A stretch of DNA of 64,000 bases from VFMC01 sp046331225 (GTDB taxonomy: Bacteria; Actinomycetota; Acidimicrobiia; Acidimicrobiales; Ilumatobacteraceae). Positions 33,318 through 44,009 of this stretch are shown piece by piece (within the stretch, counting starts at the first letter, position 1; each line of letters opens with the position of its first letter). Under the pieces are notes generated by a model. The model saw only the letters and a program-made list of their open reading frames with translations, had not been told where the DNA came from and did no database searches. The position numbers and the translations under genes are program-made. Where the stretch lies: assembly GCA_046331225.1 (NCBI GenBank), contig JAXLRF010000017.1:5481-69480 (forward strand). The letters are read 5' to 3'.

Positions 33318-35546
33318 TCAGCGGCCGGCGCCGACCAGCTCGCGCTCGGGCACGACCGCCGGCGCCGCCTCGCCCTCGCTGATGCCGAACCGGTCGTGGA
33401 TGCGCTTCATCCACTGCGGTGCCCACCAGTTGGCGTCCCCGGCGAGACGCATGAACGCCGGAACCAGCAGGCCACGGATGATCGTCGCGTCCATCACGAC
33501 CGCGAGCGTGAGGCCGATGCCGAACATCTTCATGAAGCTCACCGACGACGTGCCGAAGGCGAGGAACGTGACGGCGAGCAGCGCTGCGGCAGCGGTGACG
33601 ATCCGTCCGGTGCGCTCCAGGCCGAGTGCCACCGCGTGCCGGTTGTCGTGCGTGAGGTCGTACTCCTCCTTGATCCGGCTGAGCAGGAACACCTCGTAGT
33701 CCATCGACAGGCCGAAGGCGATGCAGAACATCAGGATCGGCATCGAGATGTTGAGCTGACCGGTGGCGGTGAAGTCGAGCACCCCCGACAGGTTGCCGTC
33801 CTGGAAGATCCACACCATCGCACCGAAGGTGGCCGAGAGCGAGAGCAGGTTCAGCAGGATCGCCTTCACCGGCACGAGGATCGAACCGAACACGAGGAAC
33901 AGCAGCACGAAGGTGATGCCGGCGATGATCGCGAGCGCCCATGGCAGACGGTCGGCGATGGCAGCCTTGGTGTCGACGAGCTGCGCCGACTGGCCCTCGA
34001 CGCCGACGGTGAGCGGGGTCTCGATCGCCCGGATCGCGTGCACCATCTCCTCGGCGGCCGACGACTGCGGGTTGATGCTGGGCACGACGGTCAGCCAGGT
34101 GCCGTTGTCGCGCACGTAGCGGGCCGAGGTGTCGTCGGGGGCGACGACCAGGTCGCCGCCGGCGTAGGTGCCGAACATGCCGGTCACGCTCGCCACACCG
34201 GGCACCGTCGACACCCGGGCGGCGAACGAGTCGACCTCGCCTGCCGACGACGCAGCGGAGGCCCCGGTGATCGCCACCGAGAACACACCGGCGGTGTTGC
34301 CGTCGAAGTCCTGCACGAGCTGTTCGGACACCTGACGTGACGGTGCATCGGTCGGCAGCGCCTCGTAGCCGGGCAGACCGAAGCTGGCCCGGGCGAAGGG
34401 CACCCCGAGCACCACGAGCACGGCCACGACCGACGCCGCGATCACGATCGGCCGCCGCATCACCACGACGGCGAGCCGGTGCCAGAAGCCCTCCTGCTCG
34501 TCCTTCACCTTCGAGCGGCGGAAGATCCGCAGCGAGTCGACGCGCCGGCCGACCAGCTTCAGCAGCGCAGGCAGCGAGACGACCGAGGCGGCAGCGGCGA
34601 CGAGCACCACCGAGGTGCCGGCGTAGGCGAAGCTGCGCAGGAAGTAGAGCGGGAACACCAGCAGGGCGACCAGCGAGGCGGCGACGGTGAGCGCCGAGAA
34701 GGCGACGGTGCGACCGGCGGTCTCGACCGTGCGCACGACGGCAGCGTCCACGTCGGCACCCGCGTGCAGTTCTTCACGGAAGCGGTTGACGATGAACAGC
34801 GAGTAGTCGATCGCGAGTCCGAGGCCGAGCGCCGTGGTGAGGTTGATCGAGTAGATCGACACGTCGGTGAGGCGGCTGATCACGAACAGCGACAGCAGCG
34901 TGCCCGGCACCGCGATCAGCGCGACGTAGAGCGGCAGGCTCGCCGCCACGATGCCGCCGAACACGAGCACCAGCAGCACGATCGTGAGCGGCACCGCCAT
35001 CGCCTCGGCCCGGCCGAGGTCGCTCTCGATGATGCGGCCCATGTCGTCGTTGATGGCGGCCTCGCCCGCGAACCCGACGGTGACGGCACCCCGGTCGCCC
35101 TCGAGCGCGTCGCGCACGTCCGTGAACACCTCCTCGACCTGTTCGTCGGTGCCGGCGATGCGGGCCGCGACGATGGCTCTGGTGCCGTCGGTCGAGCGCA
35201 TCAGGTCCGGTGATCCGAGCGCCCAGTAGCCGGCCACGTGGGTGACGCCCGGCCGCGCCGCCAGATCGGCTTCGAGCGCCCGTCCGGCAGCCGCCACGTC
35301 GGCATCGTCGACGGTGCCGGTGTCGGCGGTCACCACCATCACGACATTCGGGTCGGCCTCGCCGAACTCGCGCTCGAGCAATGCCCGGGTACGGCTCGAC
35401 TCCGAGCCCGGGTCGTCGAACCCGCCCGAGCGCAACGAGCCGAACACCCCGGTGCCGAACACCAGTGAGACGACGAGGAACAGGACGGTCGCGCCCAGGA
35501 TGAGGCGGGCTCTGCGGACGGTGAACAGGCCGAGTCGTGTGAACAT
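33318..35546 (-). CDS. MMPL family transporter (RND superfamily)
   Basis: A 742-aa membrane protein with the RND duplication: TM1 at ~15-35, an extracytoplasmic domain, TM2-6 (about 185-340), then a second copy with TM7 near 370 and TM8-12 (about 530-700). Conserved polar blocks are TTALGLGLAIDYSLFIVNRF in the first half and FGLSMDYEVFLLSRIKEEYD in the second (proton relay Asp-Tyr pairs). Exports lipids or hydrophobic compounds in related bacteria. It is divergent from a histidine kinase/response regulator pair that may control it. Confidence 0.92.
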   Translation of the reverse strand: MFTRLGLFTVRRARLILGATVLFLVVSLVFGTGVFGSLRSGGFDDPGSESSRTRALLEREFGEADPNVVMVVTADTGTVDDADVAAAGRALEADLAARPGVTHVAGYWALGSPDLMRSTDGTRAIVAARIAGTDEQVEEVFTDVRDALEGDRGAVTVGFAGEAAINDDMGRIIESDLGRAEAMAVPLTIVLLVLVFGGIVAASLPLYVALIAVPGTLLSLFVISRLTDVSIYSINLTTALGLGLAIDYSLFIVNRFREELHAGADVDAAVVRTVETAGRTVAFSALTVAASLVALLVFPLYFLRSFAYAGTSVVLVAAAASVVSLPALLKLVGRRVDSLRIFRRSKVKDEQEGFWHRLAVVVMRRPIVIAASVVAVLVVLGVPFARASFGLPGYEALPTDAPSRQVSEQLVQDFDGNTAGVFSVAITGASAASSAGEVDSFAARVSTVPGVASVTGMFGTYAGGDLVVAPDDTSARYVRDNGTWLTVVPSINPQSSAAEEMVHAIRAIETPLTVGVEGQSAQLVDTKAAIADRLPWALAIIAGITFVLLFLVFGSILVPVKAILLNLLSLSATFGAMVWIFQDGNLSGVLDFTATGQLNISMPILMFCIAFGLSMDYEVFLLSRIKEEYDLTHDNRHAVALGLERTGRIVTAAAALLAVTFLAFGTSSVSFMKMFGIGLTLAVVMDATIIRGLLVPAFMRLAGDANWWAPQWMKRIHDRFGISEGEAAPAVVPERELVGAGR

Positions 35547-35712
35547 GGCGAGCAGCGTGCGCTCCGAGCCGGTGCCTCGGCATCGACCCGGGGGCGGGTC
35601 GTCGTCCTCCGTCCGGTGGGCCCGGCGTCCTGGTCGGATCGGCCCACGGGACGGGCTCGCGGTCGTACCACGGTCCGATGTCCGATGTCATACGACGCCG
35701 TACCCTGGCGCC

Positions 35713-36849
35713 GTGCGCAGGATCAGGTCGTGGCTCGAGGTGGGCACCGCCTCGATCTCCTTGCTGGCGGTGCTCAGCGTCGTCGTGGTGCTGGTGTCCG
35801 AGTCGATCACCGGCTGGTGGCTCGTGCTGCTCGCCGCGCTGATCGCGCCGTGGGTGCTGCTCGGCGTCGGAGTGCGGCTGGCGCCGCGCTGGTTCGTCGT
35901 CGGGCAAGTCGTCGGTACGACGGCGTTCGCGTTCCACGGCACGCAGGGCACCGTGTTCCTGCTGCTGTTCCTGCTGCTCTGGCTCGGCACGGTCTCGCTC
36001 GAGCGAGCCACCACCTTGGTGGTCGCCATCGCGGCCGTGGTGGTGTCGGCGATCAGCGCGGTGGCGAGTGAGCACGGGCTCGACAAGGGTGCGCTCTACT
36101 TCACCTTGGGCGCCGTCCTGGCCGGTGCGTGCAGCGAACTGATGCGCAGCCAACGCCGGCTGGTCTCCGAGCTGACGATGGCACGAGAAGAGCTCGGTCA
36201 TCGTGCCGCCGATGTCGAGCGAGCTCGCATCGCCCGCGAGATCCACGACGTGGTGGGCCACTCGCTCACCGTCGTGCAGCTGCACCTGGCGGGCGCCCGT
36301 CGCCAGCTGGCCTCCGATCCGGCGAAGGCCGATGCCACGCTGGCCGTGGCCGAGGACATCGGGCGAGAGAGCCTCGACCACCTGCGCCAGGTGGTCGGCC
36401 TGCTCCGCAGCGCCGACGGCACCTCGCTCGGGGCGTCGGCGCCGATGCCCGCCGCGGGCGACGTCCCGGCGCTGGTCGACGCGGCTCGCGACGCCGGACT
36501 CGACGTGTCGCTCACCATCGACGGCGACCTCGCCGACGTCGAGCCCGCCGTCGGGCTGTGCGCGTACCGGGTGGTGCAGGAGTCGCTCGCCAACGCACGT
36601 CACCACGCACCGGGCGTACCGGTGCAGGTGGCGATGAAGGTGCAGCGTTGCCAGGCCCTCGACGTCGTCGTGGCCAACCCGATCACGGGCGGCGAGGCCG
36701 GCCGCGGCCAACGCAACGAGGCACGCCAGGGGTCGGGACTGCTCGGCATGCGCGAGCGGGCTGCCGCGTGCCACGGCTCGTTGTCGGTCGGGCCACGAGA
36801 GTCGTCGTGGGTGGTCAAGCTCCGTGTGCCGCTGGCGGTCACCCGATGA
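35713..36849 (+). CDS. Sensor histidine kinase, NarL/DesK type
   Basis: A 378-aa membrane kinase. Four or five hydrophobic segments occupy residues ~10-140; a dimerisation/phosphoacceptor helix follows with the site His in ARIAREIHDVVGHSLTVVQL (about 175-195). The HATPase part has YRVVQESLANARHHAPG (N box) and GSGLLGMRERAAACHG (G box). GTG 35713 follows TACCCT by six bases (leaderless type). It overlaps the response regulator gene by ATGA. Confidence 0.92.
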   Translation: MRRIRSWLEVGTASISLLAVLSVVVVLVSESITGWWLVLLAALIAPWVLLGVGVRLAPRWFVVGQVVGTTAFAFHGTQGTVFLLLFLLLWLGTVSLERATTLVVAIAAVVVSAISAVASEHGLDKGALYFTLGAVLAGACSELMRSQRRLVSELTMAREELGHRAADVERARIAREIHDVVGHSLTVVQLHLAGARRQLASDPAKADATLAVAEDIGRESLDHLRQVVGLLRSADGTSLGASAPMPAAGDVPALVDAARDAGLDVSLTIDGDLADVEPAVGLCAYRVVQESLANARHHAPGVPVQVAMKVQRCQALDVVVANPITGGEAGRGQRNEARQGSGLLGMRERAAACHGSLSVGPRESSWVVKLRVPLAVTR

Positions 36850-37490
36850 TCCGGCTCGTGCTGGCCGACGACCAGCCGCTCATCCGGGCCGGGCTGCGGC
36901 TGGTGCTCGACTCCGAGACCGATCTCGAGATCGTCGCCGAGGCGTCCGACGGTGCGCAGGCCGTCGCCGCGGCTCGTGCACACCGGCCCGACCTGGTGCT
37001 GATGGACGTGCGCATGCCCGGTACCGATGGGTTGATGGCCACTCGGGAGCTGCAGGCGCTCGACGACCCGGTCAACGTGCTGATCCTCACCACCTTCGAC
37101 GACGACGACGTGCTGTGGGGCGCGGTGCACGCCGGTGCGGGTGGCTTCGTGCTCAAGGACTCGCCGGCCGACGACCTGGTGAAGGCGATCCGCCTCACGG
37201 CGGCGGGCGGCTCGTGGCTCGACCCTCGGGTGACCCCGCGGTTGCTGATGCGGCTGCGCGACACCTCACCTGCCGACGCAGGCGCTCGCGAGTTGGCCCG
37301 ATTGAGCGACCGCGAGCTCGAGGTGCTGCGGCTCATGGCGGCGGGGGCGACCAACCCCGAGATCGCCGAGCAGCTGATCGTGAGCGAACGCACTGTGAAG
37401 AGCCACGTCGGTGCGATCTTCACCAAGCTCGGTGCCCGCGACCGCGCCGCGGCCATCGTGCTCGCGTTCCGCGCCGGCCTCGTCAGCTAG
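36846..37490 (+). CDS. Response regulator, NarL/FixJ family
   Basis: A 214-aa DNA-binding response regulator. The receiver domain has the acidic pair at residues 8-9 (LADDQPLIRAGL), the phosphorylation Asp in LVLMDVRMPG (about residue 54), and Lys in VLKDSPADDLVKAI. The LuxR-type HTH is at about 145-205: LSDRELEVLRLMAAGATNPE, then VSERTVKSHVGAIFTKLGA. Translationally coupled to the kinase; the divergent MMPL gene is a likely target. Confidence 0.94.
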   Translation: MIRLVLADDQPLIRAGLRLVLDSETDLEIVAEASDGAQAVAAARAHRPDLVLMDVRMPGTDGLMATRELQALDDPVNVLILTTFDDDDVLWGAVHAGAGGFVLKDSPADDLVKAIRLTAAGGSWLDPRVTPRLLMRLRDTSPADAGARELARLSDRELEVLRLMAAGATNPEIAEQLIVSERTVKSHVGAIFTKLGARDRAAAIVLAFRAGLVS

Positions 37491-37580
37491 CGCGACTCCT
37501 GCGATCGCAGCGAACCGCTGCCTGGCTCGTGGGCCGACCCGACGGTGCGCGACCCTCGGAACGCACGCATCCCGCCCCCG

Positions 37581-37602
37581 ACCGGACCGGACCGGACCGG
37601 AC
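37581..37602. repeat. Short tandem repeat, ACCGG x4
   Basis: Four exact copies of ACCGG plus two bases lie between the response-regulator gene and a convergent VOC gene. No role is apparent; it may be slippage-prone noise. Confidence 0.6.
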
Positions 37603-37606
37603 GCAG

Positions 37607-37990
37607 TCAGCGCAGCAGCTCGGCGTCGTGCGGGACGGCAAAGGCGATCGAGTTCCCGTCGAGATCGCGAACCATCACGGTGTCGGCCAGTTCGCCGCGA
37701 GTCGAGGCCTGCGAGAGCTCGACGCCGAGCGATCGGAGCGTGTCCGCCACCGAGTCGATGTCGTCGACGACGATGGTGCACGAACCGCGACCGGCCCGCT
37801 CGGGGAGTTCGTACACCTGCAGTCCGCCACCGCCGCGGAACGACCATTCGGCCAAGACGGGCATCGGGCGGCGGGACACGCCGAACAGCTGCTCGTACCA
37901 CTGGACCGAATTCGACAGGTTCTCCACCGCCAGGCTCGCGAAGGCGTTGATCGGGTTCACGTCGACAGGACTACCCATGCGAGTGCGCAT
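37607..37990 (-). CDS. VOC family protein
   Basis: A 127-aa glyoxalase-like protein: INAFASLAVENLSNSVQWYE at the start, GSCTIVVDDIDSVADTLRSL in the middle and VMVRDLDGNSIAFAVPHD at the end. ATG 37990 is the longest start; Met5 (37978) is an alternative. It is convergent with the response regulator gene and shares its strand with the TetR gene at 38018. Substrate unknown. Confidence 0.8.
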   Translation of the reverse strand: MRTRMGSPVDVNPINAFASLAVENLSNSVQWYEQLFGVSRRPMPVLAEWSFRGGGGLQVYELPERAGRGSCTIVVDDIDSVADTLRSLGVELSQASTRGELADTVMVRDLDGNSIAFAVPHDAELLR

Positions 37991-38017
37991 GCTGACACGT
38001 TCGCCCGATCACGGACG

Positions 38018-38602
38018 TCAACCGGGGAAGGCGAGCGCGAGCTGTGCGTCGATCACCCGACGGGCACGGCGCAGTGTGGCCGCACCAGGCACGACGGTGG
38101 CCTCCACCCCGAGCCCGTCGACGGTCGCGATCAGGGCATCGGCGACGCGGACCGCCTCGTCACGCGACCACCCGGGCGCCGCGGTCCGCACGTGCTCGAC
38201 CACGAGCGACCGCCACTCGGCGTATCGACGTTCGTTCTCGAGCTGCAGCGCCTCCGTCCCGATCGCCTGCGCCCAGAACGTCAGCCACACCTTCCACTCG
38301 GTCCGCCGCTCGTCGTCGAGCGGGAGCGCCTCGAGCAGCACGGCTCGCAGGGCGTCTCGACCGGTCGCGCCACGGACGGCGCGGAGCATCCGCTCGCCGG
38401 CGCGTGCGTGCGCCATGCGCAGCGCCGCCACGAGCATGTCCTCGCGCCGTGCGAAGTAGTGCGTGAGTCGACCGGTGGTGCACCCGGCACGTTCGGCGAT
38501 CGCTCGCATCGAGGTGCCCTCGACGCCGAGTTCGTCGATCGCGCGCCAGGTGGCCTCGGCGATCTCGCGCCGGCGTTGCTCGTGATCGACCTGTCGTGGC
38601 AC
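38018..38602 (-). CDS. TetR family transcriptional regulator
   Basis: A 194-aa repressor. The HTH is near residues 25-50: EGTSMRAIAERAGCTTGRLT, then HYFARREDML. The C-terminal domain is helical with AEWKV-like Trp-rich part (EWKVWLTFWAQAIGTEALQL), as in the BetI-like group. GTG 38602 follows a canonical TAGAAT hexamer (38614-38609, minus strand) by exactly six bases. Divergent from the split-barrel gene, 81 nt apart, probably its target; 27 nt upstream of the VOC gene. Confidence 0.9.
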   Translation of the reverse strand: MPRQVDHEQRRREIAEATWRAIDELGVEGTSMRAIAERAGCTTGRLTHYFARREDMLVAALRMAHARAGERMLRAVRGATGRDALRAVLLEALPLDDERRTEWKVWLTFWAQAIGTEALQLENERRYAEWRSLVVEHVRTAAPGWSRDEAVRVADALIATVDGLGVEATVVPGAATLRRARRVIDAQLALAFPG

Positions 38603-38608
38603 ACCGAC

Positions 38609-38677
38609 ATTCTATCGCGACCACCGAACGGTCGTTACGTATCAGGTGTTGCGCAACAACCGGTTCGCTTCTATGGT
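38609..38677. promoter_or_regulatory. Divergent tetR / split-barrel promoter region
   Basis: The minus-strand -10 TAGAAT (38614-38609) serves tetR. The plus-strand promoter is TTGCGC (38649-38654), 17 bp, TATGGT (38672-38677), six bases before GTG 38684. TGTTGCGCAACA (38647-38658) is a perfect 12-bp palindrome over that -35. ACCGAACGGT (38623-38632) between the two promoters is another small palindrome. Either may be the TetR operator. Confidence 0.65.
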
Positions 38678-38683
38678 GATGGC

Positions 38684-39448
38684 GTGCTCTCCCTCGAACA
38701 GCTCGAGCGTGTGGACCGCGCTGCAATCGGCGTGCTCGGCCATCTCACCGGGTCGTCGAGACCCAACGCCCTCGCCGTCACGCCCTACGTCGTCGACGGT
38801 CGTCTCCTGGTGACGTCGACGCTGGCGTTGGTCGACAAGGCCGAGGCGCTCCGCCGCGATCCTCGGGTGACGCTCACCGCCGGCGGCATCGCCGTCTCGG
38901 GAACCGCGAGCGTCGAGGTCGACACCACACCAGCGTTCTTCGACCGGTACGTGCGACGCCGCGAGCTCGCCAAGTACCCGCCCGCCCGGTCGTTGCTGTC
39001 GATCCCCGGCCACCGGCGCCTGCTGCCGTGGTACGTGGGCCGGGTCGCGATGTGGATCGAACCCGAGGTGGTCGTCGAGCAGCACATCGACGACGACACC
39101 ACGATCACCGTCGTCGATGCGGCCGGCCGGCTCGGCACGACGAGCATCGCCCGCCCGCACGATCTCGACGCCGACCGCCTCGACGCAGCCGGTGCGCCGG
39201 ACGGTCGGGCGGTGTTGCTCGTGCACGCCGAGGACCCGGCCATGCGTCAGCTGCGGCAGCTCCGGCGACACGGACAGGTCGTCGACGGCGTGCTCCACGT
39301 CGAGCGTCGCACCGGCAGCCTTGCGCCGCGCGCCACCGGCACGCTGGACGAACTGCGGTCGCTGCGCACCCTCGCCGCCGCGGCCCGCGCGAACCGGGCC
39401 CGTCTCGCCACCTGGCCCGCCATCACCCACCCGCGCCCGGCCGTCTGA
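38684..39448 (+). CDS. Flavin/F420-binding split-barrel protein (PNPOx-like)
   Basis: A 254-aa protein. The first ~120 residues fit a pyridoxamine-oxidase-like split barrel: GHLTGSSRPNALAVTPYVVD, then STLALVDKAEALRRDPRVTL and SGTASVEVDTTPAFFDRYV. The C-terminal half is Arg/Ala-rich and not recognised. GTG 38684 is fixed by the promoter at six bases; the open frame extends far upstream without coding character. Probably controlled by the divergent TetR. Confidence 0.72.
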   Translation: MLSLEQLERVDRAAIGVLGHLTGSSRPNALAVTPYVVDGRLLVTSTLALVDKAEALRRDPRVTLTAGGIAVSGTASVEVDTTPAFFDRYVRRRELAKYPPARSLLSIPGHRRLLPWYVGRVAMWIEPEVVVEQHIDDDTTITVVDAAGRLGTTSIARPHDLDADRLDAAGAPDGRAVLLVHAEDPAMRQLRQLRRHGQVVDGVLHVERRTGSLAPRATGTLDELRSLRTLAAAARANRARLATWPAITHPRPAV

Positions 39449-39500
39449 TCCCCCGGCGCGGAGCCGCCTCAGCGCGGCGGACGGCTCGTATCCTCGTCGT

Positions 39501-41348
<1,848 letters not shown>

Positions 41349-41471
41349 GCCCACGCTCAGAGAGCCCGCCGACGTTCTGCTGAGCGTTCCGCGGTCGCGC
41401 GTCCGCCTGAGCGACCTGGAGGCGACGGCGGTCAGCGTGTGCGAGGTGATGGCCCCTAGCGTGATCACACC

Positions 41472-41990
41472 ATGTCCACCAGCGATCCCTCCCCCACCGT
41501 CGAGGTCCGACGGATCACCGACGACGACGATCACGAGCGCGCCGGCCGCCTGGTGCAGGCCGCGTACGAGGCGCTCACCGCTCTCCCCGAGGACCAGGAG
41601 TACCTCGACTCGCTGGCCGACCTACGGGGTCGCGGCGACGGCGTCGACGTGGTGGTGGCAGTGCTCGGCAGCACGATCGTCGGCTGTCTCACCTTCGTGC
41701 CCGGCCCCGACACGCACCATCACGAGTTCGACGACCCCGACGCCACCAGCTTCCGCTACTTCGGGGTCGACCCCACCGCGCAGGGCAGCGGTGTCGGACA
41801 GGCGATGGTGCAGTGGTGCATCGACGAGACCCGCCGGCTCGGCAAGCCCCGCATCCGCATCCACACCCTGCGGATGATGAGCGCAGCCCAGCGCCTGTAC
41901 GCGCGCATGGGCTTCGTACGCACGCCCGAGTTCGACGAGGACTGGGACGGTATCGAAGGCATCGCGTACGCCCTCGACGTCACCGCCTGA
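41472..41990 (+). CDS. GNAT family N-acetyltransferase
   Basis: A 172-aa acyltransferase. Motif A, which binds acetyl-CoA, is FGVDPTAQGSGVGQAMVQWC; the C-terminal motif B is SAAQRLYARMGFVRTPEFDE. The N-terminal TVEVRRITDDDDHERAGRLV fits the family. ATG 41472 lies nine bases after TAGCGT (41457-41462). Substrate unknown; it is a single-gene unit. Confidence 0.88.
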   Translation: MSTSDPSPTVEVRRITDDDDHERAGRLVQAAYEALTALPEDQEYLDSLADLRGRGDGVDVVVAVLGSTIVGCLTFVPGPDTHHHEFDDPDATSFRYFGVDPTAQGSGVGQAMVQWCIDETRRLGKPRIRIHTLRMMSAAQRLYARMGFVRTPEFDEDWDGIEGIAYALDVTA

Positions 41991-42005
41991 GGTCGCGACC
42001 AGCGT

Positions 42006-42332
42006 TCACCGAGCGGTGGCAGCGCCGACGAGCAGGTCCGTGTACTCGCGGCCATGACCGATGTACAGGCCGTGTCCGCCTCCGTCGATCTCGACCAGGC
42101 GAGCGTCCGGCAGCATCGAGGCGGTCACCCGCCCGGTCGCCTCGATGGGCGCCGAGGCGTCGGCGGAACCCTGCACGATGGTCGTCGGCAGACCGAGTGC
42201 CGCAACGGTCGCGAGGTCGGGACGCAGGTCGGCTCGAGTGAGGGTCCGGTTCGTCTCGAGCACCACGGGCAGCGGTGTGTCCATCAGCATCCGCTTGGTC
42301 GCGTCGACCAGCGACTTCGACACCGACGCCAT
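42006..42332 (-). pseudogene. Alpha/beta hydrolase, C-terminal part only
   Basis: A 108-aa reading frame matching only the last third of an alpha/beta hydrolase. It keeps the acid residue region IVQGSADASAPIEATGRV and the catalytic His in IDGGGHGLYIGHGREY, but the nucleophile elbow (GxSxG), oxyanion and lid N-terminal parts are absent. ATG 42332 has a strong GAGGAGGAAGG ribosome binding site and a plausible promoter shared with arsR, so a short protein may still be made. It cannot be an active hydrolase alone. Confidence 0.75.
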
Positions 42333-42353
42333 CCCGATCCCCTTCCTCCTCAC

Positions 42354-42388
42354 ATATGTTTGCGCATATATACGGTTCAACGTATGCT
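42354..42388. promoter_or_regulatory. arsR promoter and ArsR-type operator
   Basis: The plus-strand promoter is TTGCGC (42360-42365), 17 bp, TATGCT (42383-42388), six bases before GTG 42395. ATATG-N6-CATAT (42354-42369) is a perfect inverted repeat covering the -35 and also the start of the divergent hydrolase leader. The region is strikingly AT-rich against its surroundings. Confidence 0.75.
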
Positions 42389-42394
42389 TTGCCC

Positions 42395-42742
42395 GTGCCG
42401 CAGGATTCGCTCGCCGTGCTCGACGTCATCGCCGAGCCCACGCGTCGGCGGATCCTCGACGTGCTCCGCCGCGGTGAGTGCTCGGTGTCCGATCTCGTCG
42501 ATGCCGTCGGGATGCACCAACCCGGGATCTCGCGGCACCTCAAGGTGCTTCGCGACGCCGGGCTCGTCGAGGTCCGTGCCGACGGTCAGCGACGCCTCTA
42601 TCGCCTGCGCGTCGAACCGCTGCGCGAGCTCGACGAGTGGCTCGAGCCCTTCCGCGCCGAGCTCTCACGCCGACTCGACTCGCTCGAACGTCACCTCGAA
42701 CGAACCACCCGACCGATCCTGCCGAAGGAGCGACCCCGATGA
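42395..42742 (+). CDS. ArsR family winged-helix repressor
   Basis: A 115-aa regulator: LAVLDVIAEPTRRRILDVLR, then ECSVSDLVDAVGMHQPGISR with the recognition helix, and HLKVLRDAGLVEVRADGQRR. No metal-binding CxC motif is visible, so it belongs to the non-metal group usually paired with an SRPBCC protein. The next gene is one and overlaps it by ATGA. GTG 42395 is set by the promoter six bases upstream. Confidence 0.92.
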   Translation: MPQDSLAVLDVIAEPTRRRILDVLRRGECSVSDLVDAVGMHQPGISRHLKVLRDAGLVEVRADGQRRLYRLRVEPLRELDEWLEPFRAELSRRLDSLERHLERTTRPILPKERPR

Positions 42743-43278
42743 ACGACGACCTCACCACCAGATACGACGGCGTCCTCGAACGAACCGCCGAGGGCGGTGT
42801 CATCCGCTTCGAGCGGCACCTCCCCTACGACGTCCGCGACGTCTGGGACGCGATCACCTCCCCCGAGCGCCTCGCCGACTGGTGGCTCCCCTTCGACGCC
42901 GACATCACCGTCGACCTCCGCGAAGGCGGCGAGATGGTGTTCGCCGGGGTGTCCGACGGTGAGCCCTTCACGATGACCTGCACGATCCTGCGCGTCGAAC
43001 CACCAGCGTTGTTCGAGCACACACACCCGGCACCCGGATCGACGATGCGATGGGAGCTGGAGGCCTTCGACACGGGGTGCATCCTCCGCCTCAGCCACCA
43101 TGTCCCCGAGGTCCAGGAGTCGATCGACAACTGCTACCTGGTCGGGCTGCAGACGTCGCTCGACCGGCTCGAGCCCTGCCTCGCCGGGCGACCTGCGCCC
43201 TGGGACTGGTCGACGTTCGCCGCGACACAGGCGCACTACGCCGGCCACGGGCTCGCCGCACCGGTGGACCCCTCATGA
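42739..43278 (+). CDS. SRPBCC (AHSA1-like) family protein
   Basis: A 179-aa START/Bet v1-like ligand-binding protein: FERHLPYDVRDVWDAITSPE, RLADWWLPFDADITVDLREG, and the hydrophobic strand FTMTCTILRVEPPALFEHTH. The C-terminal WDWSTFAATQAHYAGHGLA is common in ArsR-linked members. It is coupled by ATGA to both arsR upstream and the DHFR-like gene downstream. Ligand unknown. Confidence 0.88.
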   Translation: MNDDLTTRYDGVLERTAEGGVIRFERHLPYDVRDVWDAITSPERLADWWLPFDADITVDLREGGEMVFAGVSDGEPFTMTCTILRVEPPALFEHTHPAPGSTMRWELEAFDTGCILRLSHHVPEVQESIDNCYLVGLQTSLDRLEPCLAGRPAPWDWSTFAATQAHYAGHGLAAPVDPS

Positions 43279-43931
43279 GTCGCCCCGTCGAGCAGCTCCT
43301 GAGGGTGCAGAACTTCATGCTCTCCACCGACGGCTTCGGCACAGGCGAGGGACAGAGCTTCGAACGTCCCTTCGGTCACGCCGATCCCGCACAGCTCGCA
43401 TCGTGGGCGGGCGCGACCGCCCACTGGCCCAACCGCACCGAACCGGGCGGCACCCGCGGACTCGACGACTACTTCACCCGTGACTTCACCAACAACATCG
43501 GTGCGGAGATCATGGGGCGAGGCAAGTTCGGGCCGCAACACGGCCCGTGGGACGACCTCGAATGGCGGGGTTGGTGGGGTGACGACCCTCCGTTCCGCAC
43601 ACCGGTCTTCGTGCTGACCCACCACCTCCGGCCGACGTTCACGCTCTCGGACACCACGTTCCACTTCATCGATGCCACGCCGGCAGAAGCGCTCGAGCAG
43701 GCGAAGGATGCCGCAGCCGGCAAGGACGTGCGGCTCGGCGGCGGCGTGACGACGGTCCGCGAGTTCCTCGACGCCGACCTGGTCGACACCATGCACGTCG
43801 CGGTTGCGCCCGTGGAGCTCGGGCGCGGTCGCAAGCTGTGGGATTCGCCCGACGAACTGCACGACCGGTTCCACCACGAGACGATCCCCAGCCCCAGTGG
43901 GATCGTCCATCACCTCTTCTGGCGCCGCTGA
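43275..43931 (+). CDS. Dihydrofolate reductase family (RibD C-terminal-like) protein
   Basis: A 218-aa NADPH-binding protein: RVQNFMLSTDGFGTGEGQSF at the start, IMGRGKFGPQHGPW, then VFVLTHHLRPTFTLSDTTFH, DVRLGGGVTTVREFLDADLV and MHVAVAPVELGRGRKLWDSP. This is the RibD_C/YyaP group rather than true folate reductase. Third gene of the arsR operon, coupled by ATGA. Substrate unknown. Confidence 0.88.
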   Translation: MSRPVEQLLRVQNFMLSTDGFGTGEGQSFERPFGHADPAQLASWAGATAHWPNRTEPGGTRGLDDYFTRDFTNNIGAEIMGRGKFGPQHGPWDDLEWRGWWGDDPPFRTPVFVLTHHLRPTFTLSDTTFHFIDATPAEALEQAKDAAAGKDVRLGGGVTTVREFLDADLVDTMHVAVAPVELGRGRKLWDSPDELHDRFHHETIPSPSGIVHHLFWRR

Positions 43932-44009
43932 CCGACGACACCAACGTCGACGTCGGGACCGGGTGACGCCATCCGACGCGCGGCGCCCGTGGTCGGCGAA
44001 ACTGGGGCG

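Noticed and set aside
37581..37602. ACCGG repeats as a possible CRISPR or att site
   Set aside because: The unit is five bases with no spacers, and there are no cas or integrase genes.
39449..39500. Possible SAM or B12 riboswitch before the methionine gene
   Set aside because: The gap is only 52 nt and the promoter hexamer lies six bases before the start, so no leader RNA exists to fold.
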